Shown in pieces: positions 1 through 5,074 of a stretch of 5,640 bases of DNA; within the stretch, counting starts at the first letter, position 1, and every line of letters starts with the position of its first letter. This DNA comes from Promethearchaeia archaeon (GTDB taxonomy: Archaea > Asgardarchaeota > Lokiarchaeia > Sigyniarchaeales > SOKP01). The position numbers and the translations under genes were made by a program. The notes under the pieces are model-generated. The model was not told where the DNA came from. It was given only the letters and a program-made list of their open reading frames with translations, and made no database searches. The stretch covers positions 1 to 5,640 of the forward strand of contig JAHQWX010000150.1 in the NCBI GenBank assembly GCA_029856375.1. Direction: 5' to 3'.

Positions 1-77
1 ATTAGAATTGAGAATAAATAGTTCTTCAAAGTCGAGAAAAATCTTTAAAATATATCAATAAAGAATAAAAAACAAAA

Positions 78-91
78 TTAATATATAATAC
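78..91 (+). promoter_or_regulatory. Candidate archaeal TATA box for the 122-499 gene
   Basis: An A/T-only box reading TTAATATATAATAC is centred about 37 bases before the ATG. Archaeal TATA boxes sit about 26 bases before the transcription start, so transcription would begin near 111 and give a leader of about 10 bases. No Shine-Dalgarno sequence precedes the ATG (the bases are TAACGATTAAA), which fits near-leaderless translation. The whole 1-121 stretch is very AT-rich, so a chance match is possible. Confidence 0.35.
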
Positions 92-121
92 TTAAATTTA
101 TTTTAACTTTTAACGATTAAA

Positions 122-499
122 ATGATTTGCCCACACGGTTTAGAACAGATTGCTTGTCCAGTATGTAGGATTAGTGGAAAAACAACGCCACCAATTGGCT
201 TAAAAATCGAAGACGCGCAATCAGAAATTTTAAAACCTTTAAATCCCGCAATCAAGGAAATTCAAGATAAAAGAACAAATATGCTTAATTTGTTAAAGGA
301 TCCCGTGCCTAAATTAAGCGTAACACCAAATATAGCTATGCCAGAACCACCTAATTTTAGTAAAATCCCAATAGCTGAGCCTCCTATTCACAAAAAACTG
401 CAGGAATTAGATTCTCATGTGCCAAAAGAATTAAATCAGTTTGAAGATATTTCTGTCGAATTACCCGATGGGAAAATCAAGAAGACTAAGAAAATTTAA
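122..499 (+). CDS. Hypothetical small protein with N-terminal CxH...CxxC metal-site-like cluster and proline-rich tail
   Basis: I do not recognise a named family for this 125-residue protein. Its first 16 residues hold Cys3, His5, Cys12 and Cys15 in a C-x-H-x6-C-x2-C arrangement, which looks like a compact zinc-binding knuckle. The rest has no cysteines. Residues 23-90 are rich in proline (PP at 23-24, 76-77 and 87-88) and interrupted by short charged helical stretches. The C-terminus is lysine-rich (residues 118-124). No signal peptide or membrane segment is visible, so the protein should be cytoplasmic. The overall look is a small metal-binding head on a flexible, probably extended tail, such as an adaptor or nucleic-acid-associated protein, but that is inference. 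It has its own promoter-like box and is 104 bases upstream of the aminotransferase, so an operon with it is not required. The coding call rests on an uninterrupted frame and a coherent composition. Confidence 0.75.
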   Translation: MICPHGLEQIACPVCRISGKTTPPIGLKIEDAQSEILKPLNPAIKEIQDKRTNMLNLLKDPVPKLSVTPNIAMPEPPNFSKIPIAEPPIHKKLQELDSHVPKELNQFEDISVELPDGKIKKTKKI

Positions 500-536
500 T
501 TCTTCTGCTAGTTTTATTAATGCTAAAACGTCTATA

Positions 537-568
537 CTTATAAGAAATCTCCATTAGATATTTATATT
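537..568 (+). promoter_or_regulatory. Candidate TATA boxes for the aminotransferase gene
   Basis: Two TATA-like boxes lie in the 104-base gap: CTTATAAG at 537-544 and TTTATATT at 561-568. The first would start transcription near 566 and leave a leader of about 38 bases containing the Shine-Dalgarno site. The second would start near 590, only just ahead of that site. I favour the first. Neither can be proved from sequence alone. Confidence 0.35.
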
Positions 569-592
569 GAGTAAATCATTTTGGCAATTTTT

Positions 593-597
593 GGGAG
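593..597 (+). promoter_or_regulatory. Shine-Dalgarno site of the aminotransferase gene
   Basis: GGGAG ends 6 bases before the ATG at 604. It is the only clear ribosome binding site in the window and fixes the start codon chosen for this gene. The contrast with the SD-poor starts of the other genes suggests a mixed leadered/leaderless translation style, as in many archaea. Confidence 0.6.
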
Positions 598-603
598 TTA
601 GTT

Positions 604-1794
604 ATGAAATATGCTGATAGAATGAATAAATTAGGAACTGAAACAGCTTTCGAAGTCCTCCAAAGAATATCCGAATTTCCTGCTGAAAGAAGGGAAAAAA
701 TCATTTCTTTTGCGCTTGGGGAGCCGGATTTCGATACTCCTGAGCACATCAAACAAGCGGGCATTAAAGCAATCGAAGAAAATTACACGCATTACACTCC
801 ATCGGGTGGAATTTTAGAGTTAAGAAAAGCAATTGCGGATTACGCGTCTGAAATAAAAATGCTACCGTTAGGTCCAGAAAATATAACAGTGTTCTCCGCC
901 GCAAAAATCGTTGTTTGTTTTGCCATTCTTACGTGTACTAATCCGGGAGATGAAATTATCTATCCAAATCCAGGGTACCCTATCTACGAGAGCTTGATTA
1001 ATGTGTTTGGGTGTAAGCCAGTTCCCGCTCAATTGTGGGAGGAAGAAGATTGGAACTACAATACAGACGAGTTGAGGGAATTAATCACGGGTAAAACCAG
1101 CATGATAATTATAAATAGCCCTCAAAACCCAACGGGTTCGGTTCTGAATAAAAAAAATCTCGAAGCGATTGCAGAAATCTCGCTAGAGAACGATATTTGG
1201 ATTCTATCGGACGAGATTTATTCGAATTTAATGTACGATAACGAACAATACAAATGTATCGGATGTCTTCCCGATTTACAAGACCGAACGATAATATTAG
1301 ACGGGTTTAGTAAATTCTTTGCCATGACCGGATGGCGACTGGGATATTCCATAACAAATCCCAAGATTGCTGAAGAATTTGCGAAATGGAATACCAACAC
1401 TATTTCTTGTCCAGCATCGTTCACACAACAAGCAGGTTTAACCGCTATGTTGGAAGATAAATCTCCATCGTGGAGTATGGTAAAAGAATTCGAAACTCGT
1501 AGGAACTTAATCTGTGAACTGATTAACGATATTGATGGAATGTCTGCGAAAAAGCCTAAAGGAGCGTTTTATGTGTTTGCTAATGTTACCGAAGCTTGCG
1601 AGAAATTAGGATTAAAAGATTCCTTAGCTTTTCAGAATTATTTATTAGAAGAAGCAGATGTCGCCGTTTTATCGCGAGATTATTTTGGAAAGCGATCTAT
1701 CGAAGAGACTCAGGAATATGTTAGATTTTCTTACTGCGTTTCCCAAGACGACATTAAAGAAGGATTAGAACGGATAAAAAAAGTTGTTAAATAG
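604..1794 (+). CDS. Class I/II PLP-dependent aminotransferase (aspartate-aminotransferase-like)
   Basis: This is a full-length, 396-residue cytosolic fold-type I aminotransferase. It should move an amino group between an amino acid and a 2-oxo acid through pyridoxal phosphate. Family landmarks appear in order: the N-terminal LGEPDFDTP (38-46); YTPSGG (64-69) in the substrate-lid region; NSPQNPTG (171-178) with Asn175; SDEIY (202-206) with the cofactor-pairing Asp203 and with Tyr206; GFSKFFAMTGWRLGY (234-248) with the Schiff-base Lys237 and phosphate-binding Arg245; and YVRFSY (372-377) with Arg374, which binds the substrate carboxylate. The subfamily is the AspC/alanine/aromatic aminotransferase group; the exact substrate cannot be read from sequence. 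The phosphate-loop segment is FSAAK (97-101), with Ala where the family usually has Gly. The ATG at 604 follows a good GGGAG site and gives the usual length. The gene is convergent with the URO-D gene, 3 bases away. Confidence 0.95.
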   Translation: MKYADRMNKLGTETAFEVLQRISEFPAERREKIISFALGEPDFDTPEHIKQAGIKAIEENYTHYTPSGGILELRKAIADYASEIKMLPLGPENITVFSAAKIVVCFAILTCTNPGDEIIYPNPGYPIYESLINVFGCKPVPAQLWEEEDWNYNTDELRELITGKTSMIIINSPQNPTGSVLNKKNLEAIAEISLENDIWILSDEIYSNLMYDNEQYKCIGCLPDLQDRTIILDGFSKFFAMTGWRLGYSITNPKIAEEFAKWNTNTISCPASFTQQAGLTAMLEDKSPSWSMVKEFETRRNLICELINDIDGMSAKKPKGAFYVFANVTEACEKLGLKDSLAFQNYLLEEADVAVLSRDYFGKRSIEETQEYVRFSYCVSQDDIKEGLERIKKVVK

Positions 1795-1797
1795 AAT

Positions 1798-2961
1798 TTA
1801 TAGGTTTAAGGGATAGTTTCCGTATTTTTCTACCGCTTCTACCATCCATTTTAAGTTTCGAGGTTCTACCGAGGGATGCATGTTGGTTGCTGAGCAAATG
1901 TATCCTCCACCAGGTCCGGCAGTTTTTATAGCGTTCTTCACCCAATTTTCCACATCCTCTTTGGTTCCGTTCGCTGTTAGAACATGAGTTATGTCAACAT
2001 TTCCTAACAAACACAATTTATCGCCCACCTTCTTTTTTATTAAATCCAAATCAACATTAGCGGTGGGTTCAAGCGCGTGAAGTCCATCGAAACCGCTATT
2101 TACAATGAAGTCCAACAATGGAGTTATTTGCCCATCAGTGTGTATTATTACTTTTTGACCCCTTTCGTGAACTGCGTCCGTTAATTTCTCATACGCCGGT
2201 TGAAGCAAGTCAACAAACTTTTTAGGAGACATCATCGGGCCAGTTTTATAAGCCAAATCTGCGGACTCAATAAAAACCTCAACGCCGACATCCATATAGG
2301 CGTTGTATAAGGCAACGTTAAAATCTGCGTATACATCAAACACTTCCTTTATAAATTCTGGTTTTTTATGGAGCATTCTCGTATAAAACGACATCCCCAT
2401 TCCCTGCCACGCAGATTCAAATATTCCCGCCAAATCGTTCGTAGCAAATAAGAAAATTTTGTCTTTATGCTTCTTGTTTATGCGCCTATAAAACTTCTTC
2501 GCCATTTTGCAATACTTATCGGTATAAATATCCTCGATGTCTTGCTTGAGTTGTTCCCATTTTTCAACCGAGTCTAAAGTACCGCGAGTATAGTAAGGGA
2601 AAAAATTGCCGTCGTTGTCTTCGAGCTGCCAAATCCTCCCAAAAATGTCATACATTTCTAATTCGCTTTTGAATCTTAATGGAATTATGCCCACCTGCAT
2701 GGCATCGAGACCGATTTCGACTGCTGCTTCCACCATACGGCTAAAAATAGATGTTTCAACCGATTCTATTAAACTACTTAATTCTTCGATGTAATTATCG
2801 GGATTAATTGACTTGACTTGTTCAATTAAATCGAAATCCGTCATTTGCGGTTTTCCCAGTATTTTATCTACATTGTTACCGTCTATAGCAATAACATGAG
2901 AAGGAACTCTATCGGGTTCTTCTAAATTGAGCGTAGTCAATACTCGTTCTCTACTTTCCAT
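1798..2961 (-). CDS. Uroporphyrinogen decarboxylase superfamily protein, probable methyltransferase (MtaA/MtbA-like fold)
   Basis: This 387-residue protein starts with the typical family opening (SRERVL at 3-8, EEPDRVP at 14-20), so the ATG at 2961 is firm. It carries the C-terminal signature of the URO-D-like methyltransferases: VIIHTDG (271-277), GLHALEP (293-299), LLGNVD (318-323) and GGGYICSATN (351-360). Well-studied relatives (MtaA, MtbA, MtsA) move methyl groups between corrinoid proteins and thiols such as coenzyme M, using zinc held by H-x-C and a distant Cys. Here the second ligand position is Asp (H274-T-D276) and a Cys lies at 356, so the metal site, if present, differs. It lacks the haem-pathway context of true HemE, and the HTDG/LEP/GNVD set points to the methyltransferase-like branch. 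No corrinoid protein or substrate-specific methyltransferase is next to it, so substrate and acceptor are unknown. The start has only a weak AAGG at spacing 10. Confidence 0.88.
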   Translation of the reverse strand: MESRERVLTTLNLEEPDRVPSHVIAIDGNNVDKILGKPQMTDFDLIEQVKSINPDNYIEELSSLIESVETSIFSRMVEAAVEIGLDAMQVGIIPLRFKSELEMYDIFGRIWQLEDNDGNFFPYYTRGTLDSVEKWEQLKQDIEDIYTDKYCKMAKKFYRRINKKHKDKIFLFATNDLAGIFESAWQGMGMSFYTRMLHKKPEFIKEVFDVYADFNVALYNAYMDVGVEVFIESADLAYKTGPMMSPKKFVDLLQPAYEKLTDAVHERGQKVIIHTDGQITPLLDFIVNSGFDGLHALEPTANVDLDLIKKKVGDKLCLLGNVDITHVLTANGTKEDVENWVKNAIKTAGPGGGYICSATNMHPSVEPRNLKWMVEAVEKYGNYPLNL

Positions 2962-2993
2962 CTTGAATAAACCTTGTTTTTTATAGCAAAAAT

Positions 2994-3001
2994 AATTATA
3001 G
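2994..3001 (-). promoter_or_regulatory. Candidate TATA box for the URO-D-like gene
   Basis: On the minus strand this reads CTATAATT, centred about 36 bases before the start codon, so transcription would begin about 10 bases ahead of the ATG. A second box, CTATAAAAAA on the minus strand at 2977-2986, lies too close to the start to serve the same ATG unless transcription begins inside the gene. Confidence 0.35.
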
Positions 3002-3014
3002 ATTCACGATTCTA
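2999..3014. repeat. Imperfect inverted repeat in the divergent intergenic region
   Basis: TAGATTC (2999-3005) and GATTCTA (3008-3014) form a 7+7 inverted repeat with one mismatch and a 2-base gap. It touches the upstream edge of the candidate URO-D TATA box, between two divergent genes, the position expected for an operator or activator site. It is short and could arise by chance in AT-rich DNA. Confidence 0.25.
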
Positions 3015-3081
3015 TTTATTAATGCTTCCTCACCGCGATAAAAATCGGTCTCAAGATATTTTTAATATTGTTACTGGCTAT

Positions 3082-3093
3082 TATTTAATATAG
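3082..3093 (+). promoter_or_regulatory. Candidate TATA box for the membrane methyltransferase gene
   Basis: TATTTAATATAG is centred about 30 bases before the GTG at 3118. Transcription would then begin near 3114, giving an almost leaderless message if translation starts at 3118, or a leader of about 12 bases if it starts at the GTG at 3127. Confidence 0.4.
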
Positions 3094-3117
3094 AAATTCT
3101 TAATCAAATACTAAAGA

Positions 3118-3756
3118 GTGATTTGCGTGTTTTATCCCTTGCTTTTCCTAATAATTCCATTCGTATTAATGGTACTTTCCGCAGTTATGTTTATAAAGAG
3201 GGACCAGGTTCAACTTTTTAAAAAAGTAATTGAAAGCACTGCATATAACGTATTTGTTGTAGCCACTTGGAATCTTTGCGTTATAGTCTTGATGCCTTTT
3301 TCCCCTCAGAGAAGAATTATTGGAGAGAACATGTTGTATTTAAACATCGCTGGTTTAATAATGTTCATTTTAGGAATTGCGTTGGCAATTTGGCTATTTG
3401 CGCAAAAGCGCGGGATTGGCGCGCAGGAGATGGATAAATTGCTTACCACCGGAGCTTACGGCGTTTGTAGGAATCCAATATACTTAAGCCAGCTGTTATG
3501 CTTTTTCGGGCTCGTATTTCAAAGCGGGGCGTTCGACGCTTTGCTTTTATCGCCAATTTTATTCGTTTTATACATAGTAGAAGCAAAAATTGAAGAAAAA
3601 TACTCCATAGGAAAAACATTCAAGGAAGAGTACGACGAATACCGTAAGAGAGTTCCAATGTATTTAAAATGGTGGATATTTGTAATCTTATCGGCAGCAT
3701 TCCTAAGCTTCTTTCTAATGTCTCTCGGTTTTGGATTGTTAGTGATAGCAGCGTGA
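3118..3756 (+). CDS. Integral membrane methyltransferase, ICMT/PEMT family
   Basis: This 212-residue protein has about five hydrophobic segments, near residues 3-26, 43-61, 72-95, 121-154 and 185-212. Its core is the isoprenylcysteine carboxyl methyltransferase / phospholipid N-methyltransferase signature: TTGAYGVCRNPIYLSQ (110-124, with the R-N/H-P-x-Y motif at 118-122), then Glu155 and Glu159, then GKTFKEEYDEYRKRVPMYL (165-183). In the family this half binds SAM and the membrane-embedded acceptor, giving methylated lipids or prenylcysteines. The acceptor here is unknown; no prenyltransferase or CaaX gene is nearby. The extra C-terminal hydrophobic segment after the signature is a mild oddity. 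The start is uncertain: GTG 3118 fits a near-leaderless message, while GTG 3127 (residue 4) has GTGAT, complementary to the 16S tail, 4 bases before it. It is divergent from the URO-D gene. Confidence 0.88.
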   Translation: MICVFYPLLFLIIPFVLMVLSAVMFIKRDQVQLFKKVIESTAYNVFVVATWNLCVIVLMPFSPQRRIIGENMLYLNIAGLIMFILGIALAIWLFAQKRGIGAQEMDKLLTTGAYGVCRNPIYLSQLLCFFGLVFQSGAFDALLLSPILFVLYIVEAKIEEKYSIGKTFKEEYDEYRKRVPMYLKWWIFVILSAAFLSFFLMSLGFGLLVIAA

Positions 3757-3888
3757 TTTTGGTTAGTTTATCTTAAGGTAAATCGCTCTTTTCAAGATTT
3801 ATTTTCTGCGACATATTAAGAGATGTTCTTAAACTGTCTTATTAACTCTCTAACATCGAGAATAATAATAGAAAAAATTGGAAAGTCA

Positions 3889-3904
3889 TAATAATCCATT
3901 ATTA
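3889..3904. repeat. Perfect 7+7 inverted repeat in the 3757-4024 spacer
   Basis: TAATAAT (3889-3895) and ATTATTA (3898-3904) are exact reverse complements around CC. All pairs are A-T, so an RNA hairpin would be weak; a protein-binding dyad is the alternative. It lies about 120 bases before the methyltransferase gene at 4025. The rest of this 268-base spacer shows no gene or RNA that I can recognise. Confidence 0.3.
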
Positions 3905-3955
3905 GTTCTAATCTTTTAATATGAATAAAAATAGTATAAGATTCCAAGCAAATTA

Positions 3956-3980
3956 TTTTTTTGTTCCAAATTTTTTTTTT
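3956..3980 (+). terminator. T-rich tract, possible archaeal terminator
   Basis: A T7 run (3956-3962) and a T10 run (3971-3980) lie about 200 bases after the membrane methyltransferase stop and just before the next gene's promoter-like box. Archaeal RNA polymerase can stop on oligo-T alone. There is no GC-rich hairpin before it, so a bacterial-type terminator is not supported. The distance from the upstream stop makes the role uncertain. Confidence 0.3.
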
Positions 3981-3990
3981 GTATGATATC

Positions 3991-3998
3991 TATTTATT
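3991..3998 (+). promoter_or_regulatory. Candidate TATA box for the SAM methyltransferase gene
   Basis: TATTTATT is centred about 30 bases before the ATG at 4025, which predicts transcription starting near 4021 and an almost leaderless message. That agrees with the lack of a Shine-Dalgarno sequence before the ATG and supports 4025 over the internal ATG at 4034. Confidence 0.4.
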
Positions 3999-4024
3999 GA
4001 TATGTCAGGTATTGAAACGGTTTT

Positions 4025-4600
4025 ATGTGTGAAATGACTAGCGTAGATGAATGGATTAAAAATGAAAGCGAATCTGTACTTCGAGAAGTTGGTATTAAGA
4101 GCGGGCAAACAATCCTAGACTTTGGATGTGGTTCGGGAGTTTATACATTCATTGCATCAAAAATTGTAGGGCGAGAAGGAAAAATATATGCGCTTGATTC
4201 GGATGAAGAAGGTCTTCTTAAAGATCTTAACAATAAAATAATAGAAGAGAATTTAGAAAACATTGAAATTATTAAAACATCTGGTGAAATAAATATACCC
4301 TTGAAGGAAGAGTCAGTTGATATCGTATTAGTTTTTGATGTATTTCATCTCTTAGATCAAGGAGAGAGAAAGAAATTAATTAAAGAAGCACGACGAGTTT
4401 TAAAAAAGGGAGGTTTTTTATCCTATCACGCTACGCATATTGGAGGTGGTTATAATATTAATTTAGAAGAAATTCATTCAAGAATGGAAAAAAATAACCT
4501 AATATTAAAAGAGAAGTTTGAAAAACCGATGTTTCATTGGGCTTGGATTGAAGATTCTCAAATTTTCAATTATTGCAAAATCACCAGATCTTCGATGTAA
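4025..4600 (+). CDS. Class I SAM-dependent methyltransferase
   Basis: This 191-residue soluble protein has the Rossmann-like methyltransferase core. Motif I is ILDFGCGSG (30-38), the glycine loop that holds SAM. The acidic end of the second strand is YALDSD (55-60), with Asp58 placed to bind the ribose hydroxyls. DIVLVFDVFHLL (99-110) is the strand-4 region, and ARRVLKKGGFLSY (122-134) is the usual helix and turn before strand 5. These are typical of the UbiE/Methyltransf_11-type group, which methylates many small molecules, lipids and arsenicals, so the substrate cannot be given. The cysteines (2, 35, 184) are scattered and do not form an arsenite-methyltransferase-like set. The length is normal for the minimal domain, with a short C-terminal part. 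The start was chosen from the TATA spacing; ATG 4034 is an alternative. It stands alone, 268 bases after the preceding gene. Confidence 0.9.
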   Translation: MCEMTSVDEWIKNESESVLREVGIKSGQTILDFGCGSGVYTFIASKIVGREGKIYALDSDEEGLLKDLNNKIIEENLENIEIIKTSGEINIPLKEESVDIVLVFDVFHLLDQGERKKLIKEARRVLKKGGFLSYHATHIGGGYNINLEEIHSRMEKNNLILKEKFEKPMFHWAWIEDSQIFNYCKITRSSM

Positions 4601-4650
4601 TGCTAAATTCTATTTCATTTTGTATAAGGTGTTTAAAATACCAAATGAAT

Positions 4651-4664
4651 GTTTTTGTGTTTTT
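4651..4664 (+). terminator. T-rich tract after the SAM methyltransferase gene, possible terminator
   Basis: GTTTTTGTGTTTTT lies 50 bases after the stop codon at 4600. It suits archaeal oligo-T termination. It is immediately followed by the 4669-4691 hairpin, which may form part of the same 3' end. Support is compositional only. Confidence 0.3.
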
Positions 4665-4668
4665 AGAG

Positions 4669-4691
4669 CGCTAGAAATGTTTTTTCTAGTG
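4669..4691. repeat. Hairpin-forming inverted repeat in the 4601-4817 spacer
   Basis: CGCTAGAAA (4669-4677) can pair with TTTCTAGTG (4683-4691) as a 9-base-pair stem with one G-U pair and a 5-base loop, TGTTT. Seven of the pairs are perfect in DNA (CTAGAAA/TTTCTAG). It sits about 70 bases after the methyltransferase stop, so it may be a transcript 3'-end structure or an RNA stability element. No tRNA-like or other recognisable RNA fold surrounds it. Confidence 0.4.
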
Positions 4692-4817
4692 GAATCGAAA
4701 CAAGATCTTTATATAAGATGGGTCAAAAATTAGTCCTTGTGCCCTTTTATTATAGTTCGCAATATTATTCATTAAGAAATATCACAAGTTTATTGACGAA
4801 ATTTTGCTTTTAGGTTG

Positions 4818-4991
4818 ATGCGAGTGGAAAAAAACGATTTTGAAAAATTCAACAGCTTAATGTCTTATTTTGAAAAAATTAAAACCGAAATGTTGTCTTT
4901 TCTCGAAAAGAAAAACTTTCTTAAAGATTACTCGTCTCTAAAAAAGAGGCTTTTGCCTTTAGAGAGGGAAATCGAGAATATCAAAAATTAA
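4818..4991 (+). CDS. Short charged helical peptide, probably the 5' part of a frameshifted gene
   Basis: This frame encodes 57 residues that are almost all helix-forming and charged (many Glu and Lys, with spaced Phe, Leu and Ile), as in a coiled coil or helical hairpin. There is one proline, at residue 47, and no membrane segment. AGGT at 4812-4815 precedes the ATG by only 2 bases; the GTG at 4824 has better spacing (8 bases) and may be the real start. The frame stops at TAA 4989-4991 in a run of A and T bases. Directly after it, the frame one base earlier opens and continues with protein-like sequence (FFEQYDGFASRE...) that has no start codon of its own before 5075. The simplest reading is one protein split by a one-base loss in the A/T runs at 4983-4998. 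A true 57-residue protein remains possible. I do not recognise the family. Confidence 0.5.
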   Translation: MRVEKNDFEKFNSLMSYFEKIKTEMLSFLEKKNFLKDYSSLKKRLLPLEREIENIKN

Positions 4992-5074
4992 ATTTTTTCG
5001 AGCAGTACGACGGCTTTGCGAGCAGAGAGACCAGTCTCTCAAGAGCACGGAGGTTCTGCGACGACGCGTACGAG

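Noticed and set aside
576..764. Minus-strand 62-codon frame over the start of the aminotransferase
   Set aside because: Shadow of a well-supported gene, with no ribosome site or family match.
1218..1424. Minus-strand 68-codon frame inside the aminotransferase
   Set aside because: Lies opposite the PLP-lysine region of a certain gene; coding on both strands is not supported.
2606..2794. Plus-strand 62-codon frame inside the URO-D-like gene
   Set aside because: Ser/Ile-rich shadow opposite a certain gene.
3757..4024. tRNA or other structured RNA in the spacer
   Set aside because: No T-loop-like or anticodon-stem pattern and very low GC; only the A-T dyad and T runs stand out.
4518..4733. 71-codon plus-strand open frame overlapping the end of the SAM methyltransferase
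   Set aside because: Its first 80 or so bases lie in another frame of a well-supported gene, the tail has no family character, and the AT-rich spacer readily gives short open frames.
4980..4998. Programmed -1 ribosomal frameshift site
   Set aside because: The codons before the stop (ATC AAA AAT TAA) do not form a proper slippery heptamer: slipping would place the AAA and AAT decoders on CAA and AAA. I noticed no downstream pseudoknot.
5025..5040. Near-palindrome GAGAGAC-CA-GTCTCTC
   Set aside because: Lies inside apparent coding sequence (ETSLS) with only a 2-base centre, too tight for an RNA hairpin loop; no regulatory context.
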